From Nocardioides sp. R-C-SC26 (GTDB taxonomy: Bacteria; Actinomycetota; Actinomycetes; Propionibacteriales; Nocardioidaceae): 64,000 nt of DNA. The stretch's first letter is position 1. Each line of letters opens with the position of its first letter. The notes beneath the pieces are model-generated. The model saw only the letters and a program-made list of their open reading frames with translations, searched no databases and was not told where the DNA came from. Positions 45,721 to 54,825 of the stretch are shown one piece after another. The DNA lies in contig NZ_JAHRHK010000004.1 of the NCBI RefSeq assembly GCF_021246465.1, positions 1 to 64,000 of the forward strand, given 5' to 3'. Made by a program: the position numbers and the translations under genes.

Positions 45721-46710
45721 GTGACCCCTCCCCGTAGCGAGCAGGGCCCCCCGGCCCGCCCCGAGATGGTCGAGCGGCCGCCGGCCGAGCCCGGCGGCCT
45801 GCTGCTTCTCGACGCGGCCTCGATGTACTTCCGTGCGTTCTTCGGCATGCCGGAGTACCGCGCACCCGACGGCACGAACGTGAACGCCGTCCGCGGCATG
45901 CTCGACTACCTCAGCCGTCTCATCGAGGAGTACCGCCCCGACGCGCTGGTGTGCTGCTGGGACGACGATTGGCGACCGCAGTGGCGCGTCGACCTGATCC
46001 CCTCCTACAAGTCGCACCGAGTCGTGACCGAGGTCGCCGGCGCGCCCGACGTCGAGGAGGTGCCCGACCCTCTCGAAGTGCAGGTGCCGATCCTGCGGGC
46101 GGTGCTGGAGGCGTTCGGGTTCTCCGTCGTCGGAGCGGCGGGCTACGAGGCCGACGACGTGATCGGGACGCTCGCGACCGGCGCAGGTCGGCATGTCGAC
46201 GTCGTCACCGGTGATCGAGATCTCTTTCAGCTGGTCGACGACTCCGCCGGCGTACGGGTGCTCTACATCGCCAAGGGCGTCGGCCGCCACGAACGCGTGG
46301 ACGAGGCCTGGGTCGAGGAGAAGTACGGCGTGACGGCGGCGCAGTACGCGGACTTCGCGACGATGCGCGGCGACTCCTCCGACGGTCTGCCCGGCATCAA
46401 GGGCGTCGGCGACAAGACGGCGACGACGTTGCTGCGGCGATTCCGCGACCTCGACAGCGTCATCGCGGCCTCGGCCGACCCGGCGGCCGAGATGGCGCCG
46501 GGAGTCCGGAGCAAGGTGCAGGCGTCCCTGGACTACCTGGCCGTGGCGCCGCTGGTCGTGGCGGTCGCCCGCGACATCGACCTCCCGCGTACCGGTCACG
46601 ACGTCCCCGCGGCCGTGGCAGATCCCGAGCTGGTCGACCAGCTCGCGGCCCGGTGGGGCCTCGAGTCTCCCGTCGCCCGGCTGACGGCCGTGCTCGCGGC
46701 TCGCAGCTGA
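45721..46710 (+). CDS. 5'-3' exonuclease (flap endonuclease/PolI N-domain-like)
   Basis: This stand-alone 5'-3' nuclease resembles the PolI N-terminal domain. It has LLLLDAASMYFRAFFGMP (first Asp), CCWDDDWRPQWR, GYEADDVIGTLA, VVTGDRDLFQLVDD and the helix-hairpin-helix GDSSDGLPGIKGVGDKTATTLLRRF, holding the metal-binding acidic residues. It should process flaps and RNA primers. From GTG 45721 it is 329 residues; ATG 45766 would give 314. CAGGAT lies six bases before the GTG, so that start is kept. It is divergent from lrp across 39 bases. Confidence 0.9.
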   Translation: MTPPRSEQGPPARPEMVERPPAEPGGLLLLDAASMYFRAFFGMPEYRAPDGTNVNAVRGMLDYLSRLIEEYRPDALVCCWDDDWRPQWRVDLIPSYKSHRVVTEVAGAPDVEEVPDPLEVQVPILRAVLEAFGFSVVGAAGYEADDVIGTLATGAGRHVDVVTGDRDLFQLVDDSAGVRVLYIAKGVGRHERVDEAWVEEKYGVTAAQYADFATMRGDSSDGLPGIKGVGDKTATTLLRRFRDLDSVIAASADPAAEMAPGVRSKVQASLDYLAVAPLVVAVARDIDLPRTGHDVPAAVADPELVDQLAARWGLESPVARLTAVLAARS

Positions 46711-46755
46711 GCGGCATCACGTCGAACGGGTGGCCTGCCGTCCCGCCGCGCCCCG

Positions 46756-46761
46756 TACGGT
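46756..46761 (+). promoter_or_regulatory. -10 element (TACGGT) for NAD(P)-binding protein gene
   Basis: TACGGT lies seven bases before ATG 46769 and supports that start over the in-frame ATG at 46730. Confidence 0.45.
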
Positions 46762-46768
46762 CGAGAGT

Positions 46769-47428
46769 ATGAGCACGTTCGCCATCGTCGGGGGCCACGG
46801 ACAGGTGGCCCGACACCTCATCACCGACCTGGTCCGCGCGGGGCACACACCCGTGGCGCTGGTACGCCGGGAGGAGTACCGCGCCGAGCTGGAGCAGCTC
46901 GGCGCCCGGGTGCGGATGCTGGACCTCGAGCGCGACGACGTCCAGGCGTTCGTCACCGCCTTCACCGGGTGCGACGGCGTGGTCTTCGCCGCCGGTGGCG
47001 GACCTGACGGAGACATCGAGCGGAAGCGGACCGTCGACCTGGGAGGTTCGCTCACCTCGATCGAGGCATCTCGCCTGGCCGGGATCAGGCGGTTCGTGCA
47101 GATCTCGGCCATCGGGGTCGACAACGCGTTGCCCGATGACGCGGAGCCGGTCTGGCGTGCCTATGTCGAGGCCAAGCGCGACGCCGACGTCGCGCTGCGC
47201 GCCTCCGGGCTGGACTGGACGATCGTGCGGCCCGGAGCGCTCACCGACGATGCCCCGACCGGGGCCGTCCGGGCCGGCGCCGAGGTCGACCGGGACGCGA
47301 TCACCCGCGCCGATGTCGCCGCCGTGGTCGCCGCGGTGCTCGACATCCCGACGACGATCGGTGCTCAGTTCGAGGTCGTCGGCGGTGACACCCCGATCAC
47401 CGAGGCGCTCGCCTCGCTCCGTCCCTGA
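46769..47428 (+). CDS. Atypical SDR, NAD(P)-binding protein
   Basis: The 219-residue Rossmann protein begins STFAIVGGHGQVARHLITDLVRAGH, the GGxGxxG-type dinucleotide motif of NmrA/YhfK-like atypical SDRs. It continues with ALVRREEYRAELEQLGA, FAAGGGPDG and the YVEAKRDADVALRASGLDWTIVRPGALTDD segment with a YxxxK-like pair. It may be a redox sensor or reductase; many relatives lack a known substrate. It is convergent with helY, with only 10 bases between the stops. Confidence 0.87.
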   Translation: MSTFAIVGGHGQVARHLITDLVRAGHTPVALVRREEYRAELEQLGARVRMLDLERDDVQAFVTAFTGCDGVVFAAGGGPDGDIERKRTVDLGGSLTSIEASRLAGIRRFVQISAIGVDNALPDDAEPVWRAYVEAKRDADVALRASGLDWTIVRPGALTDDAPTGAVRAGAEVDRDAITRADVAAVVAAVLDIPTTIGAQFEVVGGDTPITEALASLRP

Positions 47429-47438
47429 GGCGGCGCGC

Positions 47439-50279
47439 CTACTCGGCGAGCCCGGAGTAGGCGACCACACCCCGTTTGACCTGGTCGATGAGTCGCCGCG
47501 CCGTCCCCCGCAGCGCGGAGTCACCTGCGGCATCGGCGACCTGGCCCGCGAGATCGAGCAACTGCTTCATCCACCGGACGAAGTCGCCCGCCGAGAGATC
47601 GGTAGGCCCGAGCAGGTCGTCGAGGTCGTCGCCTTCGGCCCAGCGGTAGGCGATGTAGGCGAAGCCGAGATCCGGCGGCCGCAGGAAGTCGAGTTTGTGG
47701 TCGCGCTCGAGCGCATCCAGGCCGACCCAGATCCGCCGGGTCTCGTCGATCGCCTCCTTGATCGCACCGCCCGGCACCCGTGGTGGGGCGCCGTCGTCGG
47801 CACGCCGGGTGACGAAGACGAGCGTCGAGAGCGCGGCTGCGAGGCCCGACGGTCCTAGCCCGGACCAGACGCCGTGCCGGATCGCCTCGGCAGCCACCAG
47901 GTCGAGGTCGCCGTAGAGACGCATCAGATGCCGGCCGTCGTCGGTGACGTCGCCGGATGCGGCGTCGAGATAGCCCAGCGAGCTCAGCACCTCGCAGACA
48001 CGGTCGAACTGGCGCGCGACCGTGTTGGTGCGCTGTTCGATCCGACGGCGCAGCGTGGCGGCGTCGCGGTCGAGCTTGGCGTAGCGCTCGGCCCAGCGGG
48101 AGTGGTCCTCCCGATCGGCGCAGCCGTGGCAGGGGTGTGCCCTCAGGCGCGCGCGGAGGTCGGCGATCTGGGCGTCGACCTCGCTCGGACGGCCGCCGGA
48201 GCGCCGCCCGCGTCCGGCAGGCGGGGTCAGCGACGCCGTCTTCGCGCGCAACGCCATGGCGAGCCCCTTGCGAGCCTGGGGATCGCGCGCGTTGAACGAC
48301 CGCGGCACCTTGACCTGGGCCTGCGACTCCACCGGCGTACCGAAGTCGATCAGCGCGAGGCGCCGGGCCTGACGCTCGATGGTGACGACGAGTGGTCGCG
48401 GGCCGCCGTCGGCGATCTCCGCCCACCCCGGGTCGATGACCAGGGCCCACCCGGCGAACTTGCCCTGCGGCACCCAGATCACGTCCCCGGCACGCAGGAC
48501 GCGCAGTGACTCCACGGTCTCGTCGCGCTGATCGCTGCGTCGCTCGCGGCTCGCGGACTTCTCGACCTCGCCGATCTCGCGTCGGATGGCCGCGTACTCC
48601 ATGAAGTCGCCCAGGTGGCACGTGGCGGCCTCGGCATAACCCGCCAGCGCGTCGTCGCTCTTGGTCAGCTGCCGGGCCAGGCCGACGACGGCACGGTCCG
48701 CCTGGAACTGGGCGAACGACTGTTCGAGGAGCTCGCGAGCCCGCTCACGACCGAACTGGTGCACCAGGTTGACGGCCATGTTGTAGGAGGGCCGGAAGGA
48801 GGACCGGAGTGGATACGTCCGGGTCGAGGCGAGACCGGCGATCTCGCGCGGGTTCATGCCGGGCTGCCAGAGAACGACGCCGTGGCCCTCGACATCGAGC
48901 CCGCGTCGCCCGGCGCGGCCGGTCAACTGGGTGTACTCCCCCGGCGTGATGTCGGCGTGCGTCTCGCCATTCCACTTCGACAGCTTCTCCAGGACGACCG
49001 TCCGAGCCGGCATGTTGATGCCGAGGGCGAGGGTCTCGGTGGCGAAGACGACCTTGCACAGTCCGCGGAGGTAGAGCTCCTCCACGATGCGCTTGAACGC
49101 AGGCAGCATGCCGGCGTGGTGCGCGGCGAGTCCGCGAGTGAGCCCGTCGAGGAAGTCGTGGTAGCCGAGCACGTGCAGGTCGTCGGGCGGCAGGTCGCGG
49201 CACGCCGACTCGACGTAGACGAAGATCTCGTCGCGCTCCTCGGGGGTGGTCAGCCGCAGTCCGGCGGCCAGGCACTGCTGGACGGCGGCATCGCAGCCGG
49301 CACGGCTGAAGATGAAGACGATCGCGGGGAGCAGCCTGTCGCGGTCGAGTCGGTCGATGACGTCGTGGCGGCTCGGGATCCAGATCCGCCGACCGTTGCC
49401 CACCTGGCGCGGACCGCCACGCTGACGCGCACCCTTCGGCGAGCGTCGGTCCTTCATTCTGCCCGCGGCCCAGTCGTCGCGAGCGAGCTTCATCAGCTCC
49501 TCGTTGACGGGCGCGCCCTCCTTCACGAAGCCGGCCGCAGCGTCGACGTCGGAGGAGGCGAAGAGGTCCAACAGGCGTTTGCCGACCATCACGTGCTGGT
49601 AGAGCGGTACGGGACGACGCTCCTCCACGATCGTCGTCGTCTCGCCGCGGACGGTGGCAAGCCACTCTCCGAACTCTTCGGCGTTCGAGACCGTCGCAGA
49701 CAGCGAGACGACGGTGACCGACTCCGGAAGATGGATGATCACCTCCTCCCACACGGCGCCGCGCGAGCGGTCGGCGAGGTAGTGCACCTCGTCCATCACC
49801 ACGAATCCGAGTCCGCCCAGAGTCCGTGAACGCGCGTAGATCATGTTGCGGAGCACCTCGGTGGTCATCACGACCACCGGCGCCTCGCCGTTGAGCGTCA
49901 CGTCGCCAGTGAGGAGGCCGACCTGATCGGCTCCGTACCGGGCGACCAGATCGGCGTACTTCTGGTTCGAGAGGGCCTTGATCGGCGTCGTGTAGAACGC
50001 CTTGCGGCCGGTACTCAGGGCCAAGTGGATCGCGAACTCGCCGACGATGGTCTTGCCCGAACCCGTGGGAGCCGCCACCAGCACGCCGCGGCCGTCCTCG
50101 ATCTCGCGACAGGCCCGGACCTGGAAGTCATCGAGCGCGAAGTCGTAGTGTGCCAAGAAGTCGGTCACGACCGGATGGCTCTGGCCGCGCCGGAACGAAG
50201 CGTACCGTTCGGCCGCGCTCTGCTGGTCCGGCTCGTCGCGCTGCACGCTCTGGTCGGGCCTGTCGGACTGCCGGGTCAC
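47439..50279 (-). CDS. helY: DEAD/DEAH-box RNA helicase, HelY/Ski2-like
   Basis: This 946-residue superfamily 2 helicase has the Q-motif region FALDDFQVRAC, Walker A AAPTGSGKT, TTPIKALSNQK, Walker B MDEVHY, the SAT motif LSATVSN, and the C-terminal-lobe HHAGMLPAFKR and QLTGRAGRRG. A DSHCT-type C-terminal helical domain follows. It should unwind structured RNA, like mycobacterial HelY. It ends the pafB-pafC-tatA-tatC operon, as in mycobacteria. GTG 50279 overlaps the kinase stop as GTGA; the longer frame to 50309 is unlikely. Confidence 0.95.
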   Translation of the reverse strand: MTRQSDRPDQSVQRDEPDQQSAAERYASFRRGQSHPVVTDFLAHYDFALDDFQVRACREIEDGRGVLVAAPTGSGKTIVGEFAIHLALSTGRKAFYTTPIKALSNQKYADLVARYGADQVGLLTGDVTLNGEAPVVVMTTEVLRNMIYARSRTLGGLGFVVMDEVHYLADRSRGAVWEEVIIHLPESVTVVSLSATVSNAEEFGEWLATVRGETTTIVEERRPVPLYQHVMVGKRLLDLFASSDVDAAAGFVKEGAPVNEELMKLARDDWAAGRMKDRRSPKGARQRGGPRQVGNGRRIWIPSRHDVIDRLDRDRLLPAIVFIFSRAGCDAAVQQCLAAGLRLTTPEERDEIFVYVESACRDLPPDDLHVLGYHDFLDGLTRGLAAHHAGMLPAFKRIVEELYLRGLCKVVFATETLALGINMPARTVVLEKLSKWNGETHADITPGEYTQLTGRAGRRGLDVEGHGVVLWQPGMNPREIAGLASTRTYPLRSSFRPSYNMAVNLVHQFGRERARELLEQSFAQFQADRAVVGLARQLTKSDDALAGYAEAATCHLGDFMEYAAIRREIGEVEKSASRERRSDQRDETVESLRVLRAGDVIWVPQGKFAGWALVIDPGWAEIADGGPRPLVVTIERQARRLALIDFGTPVESQAQVKVPRSFNARDPQARKGLAMALRAKTASLTPPAGRGRRSGGRPSEVDAQIADLRARLRAHPCHGCADREDHSRWAERYAKLDRDAATLRRRIEQRTNTVARQFDRVCEVLSSLGYLDAASGDVTDDGRHLMRLYGDLDLVAAEAIRHGVWSGLGPSGLAAALSTLVFVTRRADDGAPPRVPGGAIKEAIDETRRIWVGLDALERDHKLDFLRPPDLGFAYIAYRWAEGDDLDDLLGPTDLSAGDFVRWMKQLLDLAGQVADAAGDSALRGTARRLIDQVKRGVVAYSGLAE

Positions 50280-51163
50280 GCGAACACCTCCAACGCCCCA
50301 GGGATGCACTGCACCGTCAGCGGCAGCGGGGCGAACCGCTCACCGTCGGCGTAGGCCACGATGCCAGGCGCCGCCACGGTGATCCGTGTGCCCCGCGCAT
50401 GCTCGTAGCACCGATGCGTGGTGTGGGTGCCGGTGAACAGCCGCGGATAGGTGCGTACCAGCTCGGCGCGTCCCATCGGCTTGATCACGACGACGTCGAG
50501 CAGGCCGTCATCGAGTACCGCGCCCTCGGTGATCCGCAGGCCTCCGCCGAAGGAGGGCCCGTTGCCGACCGCGACGAGGATCGCCTCGAACTGCAGCGTG
50601 CGACCGTCGACGTCCAGCACGTAGTGCCGGGGTTCGAGCACCCGTAGCTCGGCGAGGGTCGCGAGGTTGTAGCGCATCTGTCCACGGGGCCACCGCATCG
50701 CGTTGGCCCGCTCGTTCACGATGGCGTCGAAACCGGCGGCGAGCACCGTCGCGTAGTACCGGCCCGCACTGCGTGCGAGGTCGATGCGCCTGGTGCGTCC
50801 CGCCACGATGCGTCGCACCGCCGTGACCGGGTCGTCCGGTCGAAGGCCGAGGTAGCGTGCGACGTCGTTGCCCGTGCCGCATGGGACGAGGCCGAGAGGG
50901 ACACCGGTCCCGGCGAGCTCCTGGAGCGCGAGGTGGACCGACCCGTCGCCGCCCACGACCACGAGACCGTCGGCCCCGCGGTCGAGCTCGCCGCGCAGCA
51001 GGTCGCTCGCCTCGTCGGCGTCTCGACCCGCGACGGATCGAACCGTGATGCCCGCGGAGCGGAGGACCGCCGTCACGCCCTTGCGGCGCCTGTCGGCAGC
51101 CCCCTGCCCTGCGGCCGGATTCGCGAACACGACGACCTCGCGCTCGCGGGTCGGTGAGTTCAC
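50276..51163 (-). CDS. Diacylglycerol kinase-family lipid kinase
   Basis: This 295-residue DAGK-catalytic-domain protein has VFANPAAGQGAADRRRK and the nucleotide loop VVVGGDGSVHLALQEL (GGDGS for the usual GGDGT), then GLVPCGTGNDVARYLGL and the C-terminal AVGNGPSFGGGLRITEGAVLDDGLLDVVVI. It should phosphorylate diacylglycerol or a related lipid to recycle phospholipid. GTG 51163 overlaps the preceding hypothetical gene's stop (GTGA), and its own stop overlaps helY the same way, so all are co-translated. Confidence 0.94.
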   Translation of the reverse strand: MNSPTREREVVVFANPAAGQGAADRRRKGVTAVLRSAGITVRSVAGRDADEASDLLRGELDRGADGLVVVGGDGSVHLALQELAGTGVPLGLVPCGTGNDVARYLGLRPDDPVTAVRRIVAGRTRRIDLARSAGRYYATVLAAGFDAIVNERANAMRWPRGQMRYNLATLAELRVLEPRHYVLDVDGRTLQFEAILVAVGNGPSFGGGLRITEGAVLDDGLLDVVVIKPMGRAELVRTYPRLFTGTHTTHRCYEHARGTRITVAAPGIVAYADGERFAPLPLTVQCIPGALEVFA

Positions 51164-51576
51164 CCGTCGAGCCGGATCTGCACGGCATAGGACGACGGCG
51201 AAGCGCCGACGGCCCGCGCCAGCCGCGTGATCGCCTCCAGCACCACCTCGAGGTCGGCGCGCTGGCCGGGGACGAGCACGGTGAGGTCGCCGTCCCGCTC
51301 GCTGAGAAGGACCTGCCCGTGCCGCCACGCCTGGTGCACGCGCACCCGGACGCCGTCCGGTGCGACCACGGCGGGATAGGCGTCGTCGACGGCGAGCAGG
51401 TCGCACGCGATGACCAGGCGACTCGGGGTGCGGAGCTCGCCGCGCACGAGGTGGCTGCTGCGCAGGCCGTCGACCGCGCACCAGGTGACCGGTTCGGTGC
51501 CGAGCTCCTCGGGCAGGTCGAAGGGATCGATGTCGACGAACCCGACCGCTCGCCCTACCGGGTCGCCCGGAGTCAC
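51160..51576 (-). CDS. Hypothetical protein between tatC and lipid kinase
   Basis: The 138-residue protein has no membrane segment, signal peptide or motif I recognise. It is rich in Val, Arg and Asp and looks like a compact alpha/beta domain (TPSRLVIACDLLAVDDAYPAVVAPDGVRVRV, then HGQVLLSERDGDLTVLVPG). It is joined to tatC upstream and the diacylglycerol kinase downstream by GTGA overlaps, so it is surely translated in this operon. Its constant linkage makes it worth studying, but no function can be assigned. Confidence 0.75.
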   Translation of the reverse strand: MTPGDPVGRAVGFVDIDPFDLPEELGTEPVTWCAVDGLRSSHLVRGELRTPSRLVIACDLLAVDDAYPAVVAPDGVRVRVHQAWRHGQVLLSERDGDLTVLVPGQRADLEVVLEAITRLARAVGASPSSYAVQIRLDG

Positions 51577-52412
51577 AGCGGCGAGGCCGTGTCGGGGTCG
51601 AGGTTATTGAACGGGTCGCGCCGAGCGCGGCGGCGGTCGTTGAACCGCGCGATGACCTCGGAGATGCCGAAGAGGATCACCATCGGTACGGCCATCAGGG
51701 TCATGGTGAACGGGTCACCGGAGGGCGTGGCGACGGCGGCGAACACGAACACGCCGACGATGATCCAGGACCGGTAGGCGCCGAGAGCGCGGCCGCTCAC
51801 CACTCCGGCGAGGTTGAGCAGCACGACGAAGAGCGGGATCTCGAAGGCGATGCCGAAGACGAGCAGGGTGCGGGAGAAGAACTGCAGGTACTCGTTGAAC
51901 TCGACCAGGTTGCTGACCCCGCCCGGGTTGAGACCGATCAGGATCTCCAGGCCCAGAGGCAGGGTCGTGTAGCCCAACCAGACTCCGACCATGAAGAGAG
52001 GGCCGGCGATGGCGGCGAAGAGTCGGGTCCACTTCCGCTCTCGAGGGTGCAGACCGGGGACGATGAACGCCCAGATCTGGTAGAGCCAGAAGGGGGAGGT
52101 CAGCACGAGCGCCGCGAGACCGCAGAGTTTCAGATGCAGCATCAGGCCGGCGCCGGCGCCCTGGGTGATCAGCTCCGTGCTGCCATTGGGCAACTGGTCC
52201 TGGGCGTCGTAGTAGGGCCCGACGACGAGGTCGAACAGCTCGCTGAAGAAGAAGAGCGAGGCGATCAGGCCGACGATGATGACCAGGCCGACCTTGAGGA
52301 CGCGCGCGCGCAGCTCGCGCATGTGGTCGCTGAGGGCCATCCGGCCGTCGGAGCCGACGGGGTGCACCGGCGAGCCGGCGAAGAGTCTGACGATCCCCGC
52401 GAGGGATCTCAC
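51573..52412 (-). CDS. tatC: Sec-independent protein translocase TatC
   Basis: TatC is the multi-spanning receptor of the twin-arginine export system and binds the RR signal peptide. The 279-residue protein has six hydrophobic segments and the family blocks MALSDHMRELRARVL (with the conserved Glu), PFWLYQIWAFIVPGLHPRERKW, and the F(A/G)IAFEIPLFVVLL helix. The first start in frame is a TTG at 52421; I used the GTG at 52412 instead. It lies 45 bases after tatA, and the next gene overlaps by GTGA. No tatB is seen, as usual for minimal actinobacterial sets. Confidence 0.95.
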   Translation of the reverse strand: MRSLAGIVRLFAGSPVHPVGSDGRMALSDHMRELRARVLKVGLVIIVGLIASLFFFSELFDLVVGPYYDAQDQLPNGSTELITQGAGAGLMLHLKLCGLAALVLTSPFWLYQIWAFIVPGLHPRERKWTRLFAAIAGPLFMVGVWLGYTTLPLGLEILIGLNPGGVSNLVEFNEYLQFFSRTLLVFGIAFEIPLFVVLLNLAGVVSGRALGAYRSWIIVGVFVFAAVATPSGDPFTMTLMAVPMVILFGISEVIARFNDRRRARRDPFNNLDPDTASPL

Positions 52413-52457
52413 CAGTGCCAAGGATCGAGCGGAGGAACGAGTCGACGACGCGCGGCG

Positions 52458-52727
52458 TCAGCCGTTGGCCTTGTCGGCCTGCTCGCTCGACTGCGGCGCA
52501 GCCGGCGGAGCCTCCTGGACCGGCGGGAGAGCCGGCGGCACGGGGGGCTCGGCACCGTCGGTGTCGTCGTCGTCCTTGAGACCCTTGGTCTCGGCCTTGA
52601 AGATGCGCAGAGCCTGGCCGGTGCCGCGAGCGAGGTCGGGCAACTTGGCCGCTCCGAACACCAGCACCACGATGGCGAGGATCACGAGCCACTCCGCGCC
52701 CTGGGGCATTCCGATCAGCGGGTTCAC
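52458..52727 (-). CDS. tatA: Sec-independent protein translocase TatA
   Basis: TatA oligomerises to form the Tat pore. The 89-residue protein has the N-terminal membrane helix (EWLVILAIVVLVFGAAKLPDLAR), with the Phe-Gly hinge, then the amphipathic helix GTGQALRIFKAETKGL, and a Pro/Ala-rich acidic tail. The GTG start has GAAGGA about 6 bases upstream. It lies 49 bases after pafC and directly before tatC, the order known from mycobacteria (pafB-pafC-tatA-tatC). Confidence 0.96.
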   Translation of the reverse strand: MNPLIGMPQGAEWLVILAIVVLVFGAAKLPDLARGTGQALRIFKAETKGLKDDDDTDGAEPPVPPALPPVQEAPPAAPQSSEQADKANG

Positions 52728-52776
52728 GATGGTTCCTTCGTCTCTGGGAGGCGTGCTCGTCCGGTACGAGACGATC

Positions 52777-53811
52777 CTACGCGCTACCCGGTCGGTACCA
52801 CGCGAGCGTGGCCTGTGCAGCGGCTGTGAACTCCGCGCCGAACGTGGTCGGGTGAACGACCTCAGCGTGCGGCGCGAGCCGGAGCAGGAGCCGGGTCAGC
52901 CAGCGCTCGTCGGCGACCCGGAGGTCGACGTCGATCGCACCACCGCCCTCCGGCGCTGGGCGGACCTCCTCGACGCTGTAGTACTCCACGACCCAGCGGG
53001 CCGGTGCCTGGAGTCGCAACGTCACCAGCGTCGCGTTGTCGGTGCCGGAGAACAGGCCGTCCTCCAGCGACCGCGGACCTTGCCGCTCGGTGCTGATCGG
53101 CGTCGGGCTGACCTCGATCTCCGCGATCCGATCGAGACGGAACGAGCGGGGCGCCTCGGCGGCATGGCAATACGCATCGAGGTAGGTGTAGCCGGCACGT
53201 TGCGAGAGTTCGTGGGGGTCGACGACACGGCGGGAGACCTCGTCCCTCGCGGGCACGTAGTAGTCGAGCGTGACCTGGACCCCGTGACTGATCGCCTCGG
53301 CGAGAGTCGTCCGCATCGTCTGCTCGCGGGGGTCGGGCTCCACGTCGGGTGTGGCATGGACGGCCACGGCGGTCGTCGCACCACCCCCGGCAGCGGCGGA
53401 CTCCAGCTTGCCCAGCACCCGGTCGACGATCTCGGTGGTCTCACCGTCCGCACCGGCGCGAAGTGCACGCAGCGCGACGATCATCGCGGACGCCTCGGTC
53501 GGCGTGAGACGCATCGGCCGGGTGAGGTAGTCCGCGTTGCCGATGCGCACGACGCCGTCGCGCACGAGCTTCCCGTCGGAGGAGACGAGCGCGTCGAGAT
53601 CGACGTCGATCAGGTCGTCGGGATACCCGCCCGGAAGACCGCACATGAAGAGCACCTTGAGGTCCTTGACCACCTGCTCGGGTGTCACGCCGAGGTCGGC
53701 TGCCGCCTCCGCGAGGCGTACGGACTCACGTGCGTGGAAGTACGGCACGAGCGCGAGCAGCCGGGCCACCTGCTCCTTGGAGGTCGCTGCACCTCCCGGC
53801 ACGGCGCTCAC
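52777..53811 (-). CDS. pafC: PafC, WYL-domain DNA-damage regulator subunit
   Basis: PafC pairs with PafB as the PafBC activator of the LexA-independent DNA-damage response in actinobacteria. This 344-residue protein has an N-terminal winged helix (SVRLAEAAADLGVTPEQVVKDLKVL), a WYL domain around VTLDYYVPARDEVSRRVVDPHELSQRAGYTYLDAYCHAAEAPRSFRLDRIAEI and a C-terminal WCX-type extension. The WYL domain is thought to bind a nucleic-acid signal. The stop of pafB overlaps its start by GTGA, so both subunits are made together. Confidence 0.95.
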   Translation of the reverse strand: MSAVPGGAATSKEQVARLLALVPYFHARESVRLAEAAADLGVTPEQVVKDLKVLFMCGLPGGYPDDLIDVDLDALVSSDGKLVRDGVVRIGNADYLTRPMRLTPTEASAMIVALRALRAGADGETTEIVDRVLGKLESAAAGGGATTAVAVHATPDVEPDPREQTMRTTLAEAISHGVQVTLDYYVPARDEVSRRVVDPHELSQRAGYTYLDAYCHAAEAPRSFRLDRIAEIEVSPTPISTERQGPRSLEDGLFSGTDNATLVTLRLQAPARWVVEYYSVEEVRPAPEGGGAIDVDLRVADERWLTRLLLRLAPHAEVVHPTTFGAEFTAAAQATLAWYRPGSA

Positions 53812-54782
53812 CGGGCGAGCCCTTCGACGCTGGCGGCCATGCGCTCGATCACCGATTCCCGCAGCTCCGGAGGCGCCTCGACGTACACCGCTGGCCCGAA
53901 ACTGCAGATCTCATCGGCGATCCCCCCGCCGGCGCGGTCGATGATCAACCGATCCCAGCCGTCCGACCCGTCCGGTCCGGTCACCCCCGTCTCCACGGAG
54001 ACGGCGTCACGACGTAGAGGCGTGGCTGCGCCGACCTGGGCCAGCACCACGGCCCGGACCCGGTGCGGAGTGGGCGCCAGCCTGCGCGCGACGGCCGCCG
54101 CGTCCAGATCGGCCGGGACCTCGTAGGCGCCGGGTTCGCCGACCTTGCTCACCGCGCCCTGAACCCGCGAGAGACGGAAGATCCGCTCGTCGGCCCTGTC
54201 CAGATCGAAGCCGACGACATACCAGCGGCCGGAGTAGCGCGTGACCCCCCAGGGCTGGAGTCGACGCCGACTCGGCGCGTCCTGGCCCGTGCGCCAGTAG
54301 TCGAAGCGCACCTCACGTCGCTCGATGACGGCCTCGAAGAAGACGTCGAAGGTCGGCTCGTCCGCGGAGAGCCGCGGCTGCGCGATCTCCAGTGCGGTGA
54401 CGTCGATGTCGGCACCGCTCGCCGTCAGCTTGCGCACGGCCTCGGTGGTCGCACGGGCGAGGCGCTGGTGCTGCCAGACCCGCGACGCGAGGCCGACGAC
54501 CGCCGCCTCGTCGGGTTCGAGGGAGATCTCGGGGAGTGCGAACTCGTCCGGTTGGATCCGATAGCCCGGCTCGTCGTCGAAGTAGGCGTCGATCGAGCCG
54601 AGCTCGATCGGCACCCCGATGCTCCGGAGCTCCTCCTTGTCGCGGTCGAACATCCGCTCGAAGGCGTCGTCGGAGGCGTCGGCGTAGAGGATCTCGCGGA
54701 TGCGCGACTTCGCGACGAAGTGACGCTGCACGAGCAGCATGATGAGCAGGTTCATCAACCGCTCGGTCTTCGCGGCGCTCAT
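53808..54782 (-). CDS. pafB: PafB, WYL-domain DNA-damage regulator subunit
   Basis: This 324-residue partner of PafC starts SAAKTERLMNLLIMLLVQRHFVAKSRIREILY, the winged-helix DNA-binding domain. It continues with a WYL domain (VRFDYWRTGQDAPSRRRLQPWGVTRYSGRWYVVGFDLDRADERIFRLSRV) and a WCX tail. PafBC recognises a promoter motif in front of recA and other repair genes with the main sigma factor and RbpA, which is also encoded in this window. It begins the pafB-pafC-tatA-tatC-helY operon and is separated from pafA by an FKBP lipoprotein gene. Confidence 0.96.
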   Translation of the reverse strand: MSAAKTERLMNLLIMLLVQRHFVAKSRIREILYADASDDAFERMFDRDKEELRSIGVPIELGSIDAYFDDEPGYRIQPDEFALPEISLEPDEAAVVGLASRVWQHQRLARATTEAVRKLTASGADIDVTALEIAQPRLSADEPTFDVFFEAVIERREVRFDYWRTGQDAPSRRRLQPWGVTRYSGRWYVVGFDLDRADERIFRLSRVQGAVSKVGEPGAYEVPADLDAAAVARRLAPTPHRVRAVVLAQVGAATPLRRDAVSVETGVTGPDGSDGWDRLIIDRAGGGIADEICSFGPAVYVEAPPELRESVIERMAASVEGLAR

Positions 54783-54825
54783 GATGCTCCCCCGGGCTCA
54801 GGTGCCAGGTCGTGTCGTGGCGTGA

